From assembly GCF_050916355.1 (NCBI RefSeq), contig NZ_CP136946.1, positions 62,001-126,000 on the forward strand: a stretch of 64,000 nt of DNA, given 5' to 3'. The stretch comes from Jeongeupia wiesaeckerbachi (GTDB lineage Bacteria; Pseudomonadota; Gammaproteobacteria; Burkholderiales; Chitinibacteraceae). The position numbers and the translations under genes are program-made. The notes under the pieces were generated by a model. It worked only from the letters and a program-made list of their open reading frames with translations. It was not told the origin of the DNA and ran no database searches. Below, in pieces: positions 45,689 through 54,938 of the stretch. Positions within the stretch are counted from its first letter, which is position 1, and each line of letters begins with the position of its first letter.

Positions 45689-47332
45689 CTACTCCTTGGC
45701 GCACTCGAAACTGGACGCCGCGTTAACGTCACCGCCGCGATAGCGTGGCCAGGTCGGGTACTCGCACAGCGGCCGGCTCCGTCCGCGGGTATCGGCATTG
45801 GCATCGGCAACCAGCTGCTGCGTCGGCGCCACGCCGTCAACGACCCAGCGATCGAGCGCCGACAGCGAATCCCACGATGCCATGAAGGCGCCAAGCACGT
45901 GACCATAGCCGGGGACCACGTAGAAGCGCGAGAACGCCGCTGTCGCCGCGTCGCCCATCGTGGATTTGACCCGCCCCATGTAATCGATGGTCGATCGGGT
46001 ACTGACCAGCGCATCGGCGGCACCGTGCAGCACGAGCAGCTTGCCGCCACGCCCGGCAAAGCGGCTCAGGTCGGTCCGGTTGACATCCTGCAACCCCGTC
46101 AGCGCACTGACCCTCGCCGTCCACGGCCCGGGCTGCGCCGGATCGAGTGACAGGGCATCGAAGGCCGGGTCGCGCGTGACGGCGTAGCGGACCCAGTGGT
46201 CCCAGAACTGCGCCATATACGGCTGCCCCAGTTGTCCCGGACTCGTCGGTGCCTGCTCGCCCCAACCGAGGAAACCGCGCAGATCTGCGCCACTCAGCAC
46301 ATTGAAGCCCGGGTAGCCTTTTTCACCGCTCGCCACCGGATAACGCAGCGTCAGCGGTGTCGCCATCGTCGTCACCGCGGCGATCTGCGCATCGCTCAGA
46401 CACTGTGCGCCAGCGGCCTTGCCGCGTGCGCAGCGCAGCTTGATCGGTGTGAAACGGCAGACTTCCGGATGGCTGATCAAGCCGTCGCGTACACCGTCAT
46501 CGCCATCGCAGGCGGCAATCTGCGCCTGGTACAGCAAGCCTTGCGCCGCCGGATCGAGGTAGGCGCCGGGGCGGGCCAGCGCACGGGAAATCCGCCCGAA
46601 TGCCAGGTCAAGCGTTGCCGCATTCCAGGCCGGATAGGCCGCGATTGCGCCATCGTAGTCATCGGGCCAGCGCTGCACCACGGCGAGCGCCTCACGCCCG
46701 CCGGTGGAGCCACCGGCGAAATAACGCCGGATCGGCGCCTTGCCGTAGAACGCGACTTGCAGCGCCGTCGCAACATCGCGGGTTTTCTTCAGCGCATCGC
46801 CAGCGAAATTGCGCAACGCTTCGTCATTCTGCAAAAAGCGGCCATCGAGCGAACGGTTTTTCGGGTCGGCAGTATACGGTGGTGCAGACTCGTGACCGCT
46901 GTCACTGCCAAATACCGCATAGCCGCGCGCCAATGGCGACAGCATGTCGAGCGGCGGCGCGGGAACGTCGCTGGTGGCGAGAATGACGGTGCCGTTGTAG
47001 CCACCGCCCCCCAGATGCAGCGATTTGCCGTTCCAGCCAGCCGGCAGCCCCAAATCGAAACGGATCGGCGGTGCCGCCGGATCGACCGGCAGAATGCGTC
47101 CCTGTACGTGGCAATAGTCGCCCTGCCCGCCCGGAACGGCCGACCAGTCTGCGCTATCGACTTTTGCGCCGCAGGTCGGCAAGCCGATATCCGCCGCGGC
47201 AAGCTGCCAGCCCTGCAAGGCACCGCAGCCCTGCTTGCCCGGTTGCGGCACCGTTTGAGACGGAACGCCGGCGCACGCCGCCAGCAATAGCGCAGCAAAC
47301 GACGGAAAAACTTTCAACGAAAGAAATCTCAT
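45689..47332 (-). CDS. Tannase/feruloyl-esterase-family lipoprotein
   Basis: The 547-residue protein begins with a lipoprotein signal (lipobox 'LLAAC', Cys20). It then has the tannase-family nucleophile segment 'YFAGGSTGGREAL', a paired-Cys pattern and the late acid and base segments 'HGAADALV' and 'PGYGHVLG'. Such enzymes hydrolyse aromatic esters such as gallate or ferulate esters. The lipobox suggests anchoring in the envelope. GGAG stands before the ATG. It is flanked by unrelated genes, and the actual ester substrate is unknown. Confidence 0.88.
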   Translation of the reverse strand: MRFLSLKVFPSFAALLLAACAGVPSQTVPQPGKQGCGALQGWQLAAADIGLPTCGAKVDSADWSAVPGGQGDYCHVQGRILPVDPAAPPIRFDLGLPAGWNGKSLHLGGGGYNGTVILATSDVPAPPLDMLSPLARGYAVFGSDSGHESAPPYTADPKNRSLDGRFLQNDEALRNFAGDALKKTRDVATALQVAFYGKAPIRRYFAGGSTGGREALAVVQRWPDDYDGAIAAYPAWNAATLDLAFGRISRALARPGAYLDPAAQGLLYQAQIAACDGDDGVRDGLISHPEVCRFTPIKLRCARGKAAGAQCLSDAQIAAVTTMATPLTLRYPVASGEKGYPGFNVLSGADLRGFLGWGEQAPTSPGQLGQPYMAQFWDHWVRYAVTRDPAFDALSLDPAQPGPWTARVSALTGLQDVNRTDLSRFAGRGGKLLVLHGAADALVSTRSTIDYMGRVKSTMGDAATAAFSRFYVVPGYGHVLGAFMASWDSLSALDRWVVDGVAPTQQLVADANADTRGRSRPLCEYPTWPRYRGGDVNAASSFECAKE

Positions 47333-47411
47333 AACAACTCCTGCGTTAGATTCGGTTCAGCATAGCCAAAACCGTTTCATCCCGAAGGCGCTGTTATCGC
47401 TTGTCGTGCAG

Positions 47412-48725
47412 CTAATTGCTCGGCGAATGGGCCGGGATGACCCGCACGCTGACAATGCGCGGACCATGCATTTTCTTGACGACGACACTGAACCCGTCAA
47501 ACGCCAGCCGCTCGCCCTCCTCGGGTAGCCGGCCGAGCTTTTCCTGAATCAGCCCGCCCACCGATTCGGCCTCCGGACTGTCGACATCGACACCCAAAGC
47601 ACGCGACAGCGTGAACAAGGGCAGCGAACCCTTGCCGATCAGGCTACCGTCGTCGAGCCAGAGCCAATCGTTGTGGGTCTGGCGGAATTCGTCGCGGATT
47701 TCGCCAACCAGCACGCCCAGCAGATTGTCGAGCGTGATGAAACCGTAAGGCGGCTCGCCCTTGGGGCCGACGATGGCGAAGTGCACCGCACCGCCGCGAA
47801 AACGCCGCAGCAACTCATCGGCCGGCAGGTCTTCGCTGACGCGCAAGGCCGGGCGCAAATGGACGTCGAGATCGGGCTCGTCCTCATCGTTGCTCAGCAG
47901 CAGCAGATCCTTGACGTGAACCATGCCGAGCACGTGATCATCTTCGCCGATCACCGGATAGCGGCTGAAACGGTGCGCACGGATCGTCGCCAGCTGCTTG
48001 CTCCACGGATCGTCGCACTGCAGCGTCACCGCTTCCGAAAACGGCCGCATCAGATCGGCAACGGTCAGTTTGCCGAAGTCGAGCGAATGCGCCAGCACCC
48101 GCATCGCATCGCTGTTGTACGCCGGGTCATCGCGGTTGGCGCGCAGGATCAGCTTCAGTTCTTCGGCCGAGTAATGGCTTTCGTGGCCGTGACCGACGTC
48201 GAGTCGGATCAGCCGCAGCAGCCAGAAGGCGCTGTTGTTGAGCAGCCAGATCGCCGGATACATCGCCCAGTAGAAGCCAAACAACGGCGCCGCGGTCCAC
48301 AAGCCGACCTTCTCGGCCATGCGGATCGCCATTGATTTCGGCGCAAGCTCACCAACGACGATGTGCAGAAAGGAAATCGTACTGAAGGCAAACACAAAGG
48401 AAACGGTGTGAACCAGCGCCGGGCTGCCGATGCCGACCCAGCCGAATACCGGTTCAATCAGTGCGGCAAAGACCGGCTCGCCAACCCAGCCCAGGCCGAG
48501 CGATGCGAGCGTGATGCCGAGCTGGCAGGCGGAAAGGTAAGCGTCGAGGTCATGGTGGACCCGGGCGAGCATGCGGCCGCGGAAACCCCAAGCCTTGGCG
48601 ATGGCCTTGACCCGTGTCGGGCGAAGCTTGACGAGGCTAAATTCGGCGGCGACGAAGAAGCCATTGAGGAAGACCAGGAGCAGGGCTCCGGTGAGCATAA
48701 AGAACTGACTAAGCGCAGGGTCCAT
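47412..48725 (-). CDS. CNNM/CorC-type membrane protein (DUF21, CBS pair, CorC_HlyC)
   Basis: This 437-residue protein has an N-terminal DUF21 domain (about 1-190; 'FLNGFFVAAEFSLVKLRPTRV' is typical), two CBS motifs (about 210-330) and a C-terminal CorC_HlyC domain (about 345-435, 'DGFSVVVKKMHGPRIVSVRV'). Members are linked to magnesium or cobalt efflux and are often named hemolysins without evidence of haemolysis. The conserved start is at 48725, inside a longer open frame. Confidence 0.91.
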   Translation of the reverse strand: MDPALSQFFMLTGALLLVFLNGFFVAAEFSLVKLRPTRVKAIAKAWGFRGRMLARVHHDLDAYLSACQLGITLASLGLGWVGEPVFAALIEPVFGWVGIGSPALVHTVSFVFAFSTISFLHIVVGELAPKSMAIRMAEKVGLWTAAPLFGFYWAMYPAIWLLNNSAFWLLRLIRLDVGHGHESHYSAEELKLILRANRDDPAYNSDAMRVLAHSLDFGKLTVADLMRPFSEAVTLQCDDPWSKQLATIRAHRFSRYPVIGEDDHVLGMVHVKDLLLLSNDEDEPDLDVHLRPALRVSEDLPADELLRRFRGGAVHFAIVGPKGEPPYGFITLDNLLGVLVGEIRDEFRQTHNDWLWLDDGSLIGKGSLPLFTLSRALGVDVDSPEAESVGGLIQEKLGRLPEEGERLAFDGFSVVVKKMHGPRIVSVRVIPAHSPSN

Positions 48726-48812
48726 GTGGTCGAGGCGAGGGCCTCGTGGAGAACGAAAACGGTTACGGAATGTACACGATGCCCGGCCTATTGTCTGCAC
48801 CGGGCCGGCGGG

Positions 48813-50579
48813 TCAGTGCCCGGCGAACTCGCCGGCCGCCACCCGCGAGAGCAGCCGCGCCAACGCCTCCTGCTGCAGTGGTTTCTCCAGAAAATCGTCC
48901 ATCCCGGCAATCAGGCAGGCGGTTTTTTCTTCGACCATGCCATTGGCCGACAGCGCGACAATCGGCACCCGCGGCCGGCCGGTCACATCCTCGGCACTAC
49001 GAATGCAGCGGGTCGCGGCCAGGCCGTCCAGCTCGGGCATCTGCAGATCCATCAGGATCAGGTCCAGCCCGCCAGCGCGCGCCGCCTCGATCGCCTGCTG
49101 ACCGTTGCTCGCAAGCCGAACCCGATGCCCCTGCGCCTGCAACAACCGCTCGGCGACCAGCCGGTTGACCGGATTGTCCTCGGCCACCAGCACCGACAGC
49201 GGTCGCGCCGCAGCGGGCTGGCTTGGCAGGGCGCTGGCATCGCACGCCAGCAGCATCGCGGTAAAGTGGAACACGCTGCCGCCGCCCGGATTCGCCTCGA
49301 CCCAGAGCTCGCCCTGCATCATCCGCACCAGTCGGCGCGAAATCGACAGCCCCAGACCGGTGCCGCCGTACTGGCGTGAAATCGAGCTGTCGGCCTGAGA
49401 AAACGCCTCGAAAATCCGTCCAACCTGTGCCGACGGCACGCCGATGCCGGTATCGGCGACGCTGGCATGCCATTCGACGACGTCGGCCTCGCGTAACGTC
49501 AGCGCAATCCGCACGTCGATCCGTCCCTGTGGCGTGAACTTGAGCGCATTGCCAATCAGGTTGACGAAGATCTGCTTCAAACGCACCGGATCGCCATACA
49601 GCGCCGGCGGCAACGCCGTCTCGGGCCAGTGCAAGGTCAGCCCGCGCAATTGCGCCTGCGGACCGAACATCTTCGCCAGCGACTCAAGCAGCTCCTGCGG
49701 CGAGAACGGCAGCGGCGCCAGATTGAAATGACCGGCTTCGATCCGCGACAGGTCCAGCACATCGTTGACCAGCGTCAGCAAGGCATCGGTCGACGAGCGG
49801 ATCACCGTCACCTGTTCCCGGCTGGCGGCATCGAGCGGTTGATGCTCCAGCAACTGGGCCATGCCGACGATGCCGTTCATCGGGGTACGAATTTCGTGAC
49901 TGATATTGGCCAGAAATTCGCTTTTGGCACGGCTGGCCGCCTCGGCCTCGTGCGTCGCCGCCCGTAATTCGTCGTTCAGACCGCCCTTCTCGATCTCCAG
50001 TTCGATCGCCTCGGCCAGCATTTCGTTGAAGAAGCCGGCACTGCGCAGCACGGTGTAGAGAAACAGTAACGACATCACCGCAATCAGCGCGTCGTAGGAT
50101 TCGCCATTGGCCAGCGCCGTCACCGTGACCGGCAGCACCAGCATCGCAGCGTAAAACTGCAAGGCAGGCAGCACCGGCGCGAGAACCGGCACCGCGCCGG
50201 CGACCATGCCGCAAACGACCAGCGAAATGACCAACCGCGGCGCCGGCGGCATGCCGAACATGAAGACCAGCGCACCAGCGCCCCACCACAATGCCACCAG
50301 CGCGGTACCGATCAGGTAGCGCCGACGCCACAGCAACGCCGAGGCCAGATCGTCCGGTGCGCGTCGATAGCCGTAGGCCAGACCGATCCGCAGCAAAGAC
50401 ATCAGCAAGACCGGCAGCAACCAGCCAAACAGCTCGGCTTCCGGCAGCGCATCGCGCAGGCCAAAGCACAGCAGCGAGGCGATCACGATGCTCATTACCT
50501 GACCGATGACGGCGTTGCGGTACAGCAGACGGGTCGTGCGGATCAACACATCGGGGTGTTGGCGAAGAGCGGAAACCAT
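48813..50579 (-). CDS. Hybrid sensor histidine kinase/response regulator
   Basis: The protein is about 588 residues. Residues 20-185 hold five to six membrane spans without a large periplasmic loop. HisKA follows with His228 in 'ANISHEIRTPMNG', then a HATPase ('NLIGNALKFTPQG', 'GGTGLGLSISRRL') and a receiver domain (461-588) with Asp511 in 'LILMDLQMPELDG'. No Hpt or output domain and no partner regulator gene is adjacent. The start is uncertain (ATG at 50579 or 50591). It is divergent from the copper-related genes, with about 115 bases between starts, so a link to copper is possible but unproven. Confidence 0.9.
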   Translation of the reverse strand: MVSALRQHPDVLIRTTRLLYRNAVIGQVMSIVIASLLCFGLRDALPEAELFGWLLPVLLMSLLRIGLAYGYRRAPDDLASALLWRRRYLIGTALVALWWGAGALVFMFGMPPAPRLVISLVVCGMVAGAVPVLAPVLPALQFYAAMLVLPVTVTALANGESYDALIAVMSLLFLYTVLRSAGFFNEMLAEAIELEIEKGGLNDELRAATHEAEAASRAKSEFLANISHEIRTPMNGIVGMAQLLEHQPLDAASREQVTVIRSSTDALLTLVNDVLDLSRIEAGHFNLAPLPFSPQELLESLAKMFGPQAQLRGLTLHWPETALPPALYGDPVRLKQIFVNLIGNALKFTPQGRIDVRIALTLREADVVEWHASVADTGIGVPSAQVGRIFEAFSQADSSISRQYGGTGLGLSISRRLVRMMQGELWVEANPGGGSVFHFTAMLLACDASALPSQPAAARPLSVLVAEDNPVNRLVAERLLQAQGHRVRLASNGQQAIEAARAGGLDLILMDLQMPELDGLAATRCIRSAEDVTGRPRVPIVALSANGMVEEKTACLIAGMDDFLEKPLQQEALARLLSRVAAGEFAGH

Positions 50580-50695
50580 GGCCGGAATCATGAATGGGGG
50601 TGGCCAGTATAGTGCCGCAACTGTGTCAGCTCGACGACCGCCGCCGCGGTGGCGTCGTTTGCCAACACGGGACTCGCAACATACACTGGCGGGGT

Positions 50696-51043
50696 ATGTG
50701 CGTGTCCTTCCTTGCCCTTCGCCCCCGACTCGGACGCTGGCTCTTGCTGGCGCTGATGTGCATGCTGCCGCTGCAGTCGCTGTACGCGGCAACAGCGGTT
50801 CAGCCTGCGCCTGTGCTGACGCACGCAACAAGCGAAGCAAAGCAAGGACATGACTGTCATGCCGATAGCGGCACCGTCAGCAAGTCGCAGTGCGATACCG
50901 TCCACTGCGCGGCGTGCACGCCGCCGATCGTCGTCCAGCAAGCGCCGGCCCTGCCCGCGCTCACCCCGATCCGCGTCGCGGCCGTCTCGCCGTCCACGCT
51001 CGACATCGTCTCCGCCCCCGCGCGCAAGCCCCCTCGGCATTAA
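50696..51043 (+). CDS. Small exported Cys/His-containing protein, CopL/DUF2946-like
   Basis: The 115-residue protein has a hydrophobic signal ('WLLLALMCMLPLQSLYA'), then a metal-binding-like stretch 'GHDCHADSG...QCDTVHCAACTPP' and a Pro/Ala-rich tail. This resembles CopL or DUF2946 proteins near copper genes, but the match is by pattern only. A G-rich stretch precedes the ATG at 50696. Two further copper-type genes follow on the same strand. Confidence 0.68.
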   Translation: MCVSFLALRPRLGRWLLLALMCMLPLQSLYAATAVQPAPVLTHATSEAKQGHDCHADSGTVSKSQCDTVHCAACTPPIVVQQAPALPALTPIRVAAVSPSTLDIVSAPARKPPRH

Positions 51044-51203
51044 GCCACCCCTCCGAGACGCGCTGCGTCTCGCGCCCAGCCTCCCCATTCCAGATCGACG
51101 CCCAGGTCGGCACTAGACCGACTCCGGACCATTTACTGCCGCGCGGTGCGCTGAAGCAGGCACAGCCTTGCTGCGCGCCGGCCGGCTAGCCAGGAAACAC
51201 CCA

Positions 51204-51671
51204 ATGAAAACGATACTCCTCGCCGTCGTCGCCACCCTGTTTGCGTCGTCGGCCTTTGCCAGCGGCCAGCACGCTGGTGATCACGACAGTTTCGGCCGGC
51301 CCGGCCGCGCCGCCGACGTTACCCGGACCATTCAGGTCCGGACACTCGATACGATGAAGTTCGCGTTCGAACCTGCCGTCGGCACGATCAGCAAGGGCGA
51401 AACGATACGCTTTGTGGTCAGCAACCCGGGGCAGTTGACGCACGAATTCGCCATCGGCGATGCGGCCAGCCAGCGCGCCCACGCGGAAATGATGCGGAAA
51501 ATGCCGGGCATGCAACACGAGGCTGATCCGACCACGGTGTCGCTTGCCCCCGGTGCCAGCAAGACGCTGATCTGGAAGTTCGACAAAGCGGTGAGCGGCG
51601 GCATCGTGCTTGCCTGCCATATCGCCGGCCACTACGAAGCCGGCATGCACACCCAGATCAAACTGAACTGA
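51204..51671 (+). CDS. Periplasmic cupredoxin
   Basis: The 155-residue protein has a signal peptide (to about residue 19) and a cupredoxin copper site: His80 in 'LTHEF', then Cys138, His143 and Met148 in 'LACHIAGHYEAGMH'. It probably binds copper in the periplasm, for storage, delivery or electron transfer, as CopI-type proteins do. AGGA precedes the ATG. It is the middle gene of a likely copper-handling operon. Confidence 0.92.
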   Translation: MKTILLAVVATLFASSAFASGQHAGDHDSFGRPGRAADVTRTIQVRTLDTMKFAFEPAVGTISKGETIRFVVSNPGQLTHEFAIGDAASQRAHAEMMRKMPGMQHEADPTTVSLAPGASKTLIWKFDKAVSGGIVLACHIAGHYEAGMHTQIKLN

Positions 51672-51723
51672 ACGCCCTCGGCCGCGCCGTTCGGGCGCGG
51701 CAAGTCGTCCAAAGGATTCCATC

Positions 51724-52149
51724 ATGAAACACATGACCCTCATCGGCGCACTGCTCGCCTTCTCGACCACCGTCTGGGCCGGACCACAGGCCACGCTATA
51801 CAAGTCGCCGGGTTGCGGCTGCTGCGGTGAGCATGCCCGCTACCTGGAGCAACAGGGCTGGCAGATCAAGCAGATCGAAAGCAACGACATGTCGAGCATC
51901 AAGACCCGCTACGGCACCGCTGCCGCGCCATCGTGCCACACGCTGATCGTCGGCCAATATGCGATCGAAGGCCATGTGCCTGTCGCCGCCATCGATCGGC
52001 TGTTGAAGCAAAAGCCCAAGGGCATCAAGGCCATCTCGGCACCGGGCATGCCGGCGAACAGCCCGGGCATGGGGCCATATACCCCCGGCACCATCGACGT
52101 CGTCGCCATCGACGCTGCCGGTCAGGTCAAGCCTTGGGGCAAATTCTAA
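51724..52149 (+). CDS. DUF411 family metal-binding protein
   Basis: The 141-residue exported protein has the DUF411 motif set: 'KSPGCGCCGEH' (Cys31, Cys33, Cys34), 'PSCHT' (Cys71, His72) and 'EGHVP' (His84). DUF411 proteins occur with copper-resistance genes (CopG-like) and are thought to bind copper in the periplasm. AAAGGA precedes the ATG. It ends the three-gene copper group and converges with motD. Confidence 0.92.
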   Translation: MKHMTLIGALLAFSTTVWAGPQATLYKSPGCGCCGEHARYLEQQGWQIKQIESNDMSSIKTRYGTAAAPSCHTLIVGQYAIEGHVPVAAIDRLLKQKPKGIKAISAPGMPANSPGMGPYTPGTIDVVAIDAAGQVKPWGKF

Positions 52150-52172
52150 GCAAGGACAAATGCGGCCGCGCG

Positions 52173-52967
52173 CTATTGCGCGGCCGGCGTCGGGTGCGGT
52201 GTTTCGAGTGGCAGCACCGCCACCTCGTCCTTGTTGTCGGCAAGGATATTGAGCGTCACCCGCCGGTTGCGGGCGCGGCCGTCGGCAGACTCATTCGGCT
52301 CCACCGGGCGGAATTCGGCGTAGCCGATCGCGACCATCCGCCGCGGCGCGATGCCGTTTTCAGCAAACAGCCTGACCACGCTGGCCGCGCGCGCCGACGA
52401 CAACTCCCAATTCGACGGGTATTGCGTCGACCGGATCGGCTGGTTGTCGGTATGGCCTTCGACCTGGATCAGGTTGTCGTTGTCCTTGACCAGCTCGGCG
52501 ACGGTTTTGAGCATGGTTACCGATTCGGGTTGCAGCTCGGCCCGCGCCAGGTCGAACAGCACGCTGTCGCTGATTTCGACCGCGATGCCCCGCTTGGAGT
52601 GCGTGACCCTCACCTTGCCCTGCTCGATCAAGGGGCCGAGTGCGCTGCGAATATCGCCGGCCATGCCGCGCATCTTCTTCGCCTGCGCTTCGAGTTCAGG
52701 TGCCCGGGCAACCGCCGACGCGGCAAGCCGCGGCGGCGTACCGGCATGTGCCTGGTTCGGCAGCTGGATCACGCTGATGCTGGACGGCGTCTGGTTGCGA
52801 AATGCGCTGACCAGCGAGTCCGACAACACCCGGTACTTGCCTTCGTTGACCGAAGAAATCGCGTACATCACGACGAAGAATGCGAACAGCAGCGTGATGA
52901 AATCCGCGTACGAGACCAGCCAGCGTTCATGGCTCTCGTGCTCTTCGTCGTGCTTGCGCCTGGCCAT
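52173..52967 (-). CDS. motD: Flagellar motor stator protein MotD (MotB family)
   Basis: The 264-residue protein has a cytoplasmic start, one membrane span 'YADFITLLFAFFVVMYAISS' with the proton-path Asp22, and an OmpA-type peptidoglycan-binding domain (about 140-245) with 'VEGHTDNQPI' and 'NWELSSARA'. It fits MotD, the partner of MotC in Pseudomonas and betaproteobacteria. No motC gene is adjacent: the gene upstream is sppA, whose stop is three bases before. The start lies at 52967. Confidence 0.88.
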   Translation of the reverse strand: MARRKHDEEHESHERWLVSYADFITLLFAFFVVMYAISSVNEGKYRVLSDSLVSAFRNQTPSSISVIQLPNQAHAGTPPRLAASAVARAPELEAQAKKMRGMAGDIRSALGPLIEQGKVRVTHSKRGIAVEISDSVLFDLARAELQPESVTMLKTVAELVKDNDNLIQVEGHTDNQPIRSTQYPSNWELSSARAASVVRLFAENGIAPRRMVAIGYAEFRPVEPNESADGRARNRRVTLNILADNKDEVAVLPLETPHPTPAAQ

Positions 52968-52970
52968 GGT

Positions 52971-53912
52971 TTACCGGACCGAATAGCCGAGCAACTGCGT
53001 ACCCAGATGGGCAGCGGCGCTGACGCCGACACGCTTGGCAAAGCGATCGAGATAGCTCGGCTGGGTCGTGAAATCGACGACATCCTCGGCCTTGACCACG
53101 TCACGCGCCACGCTGTCGACCGAACCCAGCGCATCGGCCAGGCCGAGCTTGATGCCGGTCGCCCCACTCCATACCAGCCCCGAGAACAGGTCGGGCTCGT
53201 CCTGCGCCAGCTTCTTGCCACGGCCGGCCTTGACGGTATCGATGAACTGCTGATGAATCTCGTCAACCATCGCCTGCGCCTTGCCACGCTGTTCGGGATT
53301 CATCGGCGAAAACGGATCCATGAAACCCTTGTTCTTGCCGGCGGTGACCAGGCGACGCTCGACGCCGACCTTGTCCATTGCGCCGGTGAAGCCGAAACCG
53401 TCCATCAACACGCCGATCGAACCGACGATCGAGGCCTTGTCGACGAAAATCTTGTCGGCGGCGACGGCGGCGTAGTAACAACCCGAAGCGCAGATGTCGC
53501 CAACCACGACGTAGAGCGGCACCTTCGGGTGCTGCTTGCGCAATGCGCGCATCGCATCGTTCAACTGGCCAGCCTGCACCGGGCTGCCGCCCGGGCTGTT
53601 GACTTCGAGCACGACGGCCTTGGTGTTGCGATCGTCGTAGGCTGCCTTGAGGCCGTCGATCACCGGCACGACGTCGCCCTCGCCACCGGCGGCGATTTCG
53701 CCGTCCAGCCGCACCAGCGCGGTATGCGGACCCGTCGAGACGCTGTCGAGCTCCTTCGGACCGAACCAGCCGAAAATACCGGCCAGCACCAGCAACAGCA
53801 CGCCGAAGCCCAGCAGCTTGAAGAAAATGCCCCAGCGCCGTGCACTGCGCTGCTCCTTGATGCCGGCTTGCAGCAGATCGGTCAGCGCCTGGCGCTCCCA
53901 AGGTTCTTGCAT
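52971..53912 (-). CDS. sppA: Signal peptide peptidase SppA, S49 family
   Basis: The 313-residue protein has one N-terminal membrane anchor (30-50) and an S49 protease domain. The nucleophile is Ser143 in 'DICASGCYYAA', the catalytic Lys is probably Lys193 or Lys195 in 'TAGKNKGFMDPF', and 'SIVGSIGVLMDGF' is conserved. It degrades signal peptides left in the membrane. It is the short, single-domain type. It is 14 bases after the Rieske gene in a compact reverse operon. Confidence 0.93.
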   Translation of the reverse strand: MQEPWERQALTDLLQAGIKEQRSARRWGIFFKLLGFGVLLLVLAGIFGWFGPKELDSVSTGPHTALVRLDGEIAAGGEGDVVPVIDGLKAAYDDRNTKAVVLEVNSPGGSPVQAGQLNDAMRALRKQHPKVPLYVVVGDICASGCYYAAVAADKIFVDKASIVGSIGVLMDGFGFTGAMDKVGVERRLVTAGKNKGFMDPFSPMNPEQRGKAQAMVDEIHQQFIDTVKAGRGKKLAQDEPDLFSGLVWSGATGIKLGLADALGSVDSVARDVVKAEDVVDFTTQPSYLDRFAKRVGVSAAAHLGTQLLGYSVR

Positions 53913-53926
53913 GGATTGGTGCCTTG

Positions 53927-54289
53927 TCAGTTCAACGGTTTGAAGTTTGTTTTCGGGTCTTGCAGCCAGACGGCGCCGTCATGTTCGACAACGTCGATCG
54001 CGGCCAGCCTGCGCCCCGGGCAAGGGCCACCAAGGCAGAGCCCGGTCTCTGGCGCATAGTAGGCGCCGTGGGTAGCGCAGACAAGATAGCGCCTTGAAAG
54101 ATCGAAGAATTCACCATCGCGATAATCGAGCTGGACCGGGACATGCGCGCAGGCGTTTTCATAGGCGTAGACCTTGCCGTCGTGGCGGACGACGAAGGCC
54201 GGGCGCGTCGCCCCGCCCAGCTCGACGTCAAAGCGCACGCCGAGGCCGCCGTCGACCAGATCGGCGCCGCGGCAAATCGGTTCAGCCAT
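53927..54289 (-). CDS. Small Rieske [2Fe-2S] protein
   Basis: The 120-residue protein is a single Rieske domain with cluster ligands Cys47-x-His49 ('ACAHVP') and Cys71-x2-His74 ('CATHGAYY'). It may act as a ferredoxin or redox subunit; the partner is unknown. Its start overlaps the end of the HAD gene by eight bases. The order rluC-HAD-Rieske-sppA is common in betaproteobacteria. Confidence 0.92.
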   Translation of the reverse strand: MAEPICRGADLVDGGLGVRFDVELGGATRPAFVVRHDGKVYAYENACAHVPVQLDYRDGEFFDLSRRYLVCATHGAYYAPETGLCLGGPCPGRRLAAIDVVEHDGAVWLQDPKTNFKPLN

Positions 54290-54938
54290 CCGCCAGCACC
54301 CAGCGGGTCAGCGATGGAAAATCGTCGAAAATCGCCAGCGGCGCACACGCTTGCAGCTGATCGATCGGGTGCGCGCCGTAGCTCATGCCCAGACTGGCAC
54401 AGCGCGCATTACTGGCCAACTGCAGATCGTGTGTCGTATCGCCGATCATCACCGCCCGATCGGCTCCGGTGAAGGTGACCTCAAGCAGTTGCTCAAGCAT
54501 CGCCGGATGCGGCTTCGAGAACGTCTCGTCGGCGGTCCGCGTCGCGACGAAGTAACGACCGAGGCCGGTCGACGCCAGTACGCGATCCAGCCCGGCGCGC
54601 GACTTGCCGGTCGCCACCGCCATCTCGAACCCCGCCTCGGCAAAGGCATCAAGCCCTTCGCGCACGCCGTCGTACAACAGCAGCGCATGATCGCCGGACA
54701 AATAGTGATGGCGGTAGGCATCGACAATGCGCTTGATCGTGGCATCGTCGACGCCGGGCGCCAGATGCTGCATCGCTTCGTTCAGCCCGTAGCCGATCAC
54801 ATAGCGGGCATCCTGATCATTCGGCACCGCCAGTCCCACGTCGGCAAACGCCGCCTGGATCGACCGGGCGATGGTGCCGGTCGAATCCATCAGCGTGCCA
54901 TCCCAGTCAAAGACCAGCAGATCGAAACGTCGACTCAT
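54282..54938 (-). CDS. HAD-superfamily phosphatase, phosphoglycolate-phosphatase-like
   Basis: This 218-residue hydrolase has the HAD nucleophile Asp11 and acid/base Asp13 in 'FDWDGTLMDST', 'ATGKSRAGLDR' (motif II), Lys in 'SKPHP' and 'IGDTTHDLQLA' (motif IV). It is close to Gph/GmhB-size subfamily IA enzymes; the substrate is not certain. Its ATG overlaps the rluC stop (ATGA). Confidence 0.92.
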   Translation of the reverse strand: MSRRFDLLVFDWDGTLMDSTGTIARSIQAAFADVGLAVPNDQDARYVIGYGLNEAMQHLAPGVDDATIKRIVDAYRHHYLSGDHALLLYDGVREGLDAFAEAGFEMAVATGKSRAGLDRVLASTGLGRYFVATRTADETFSKPHPAMLEQLLEVTFTGADRAVMIGDTTHDLQLASNARCASLGMSYGAHPIDQLQACAPLAIFDDFPSLTRWVLADG

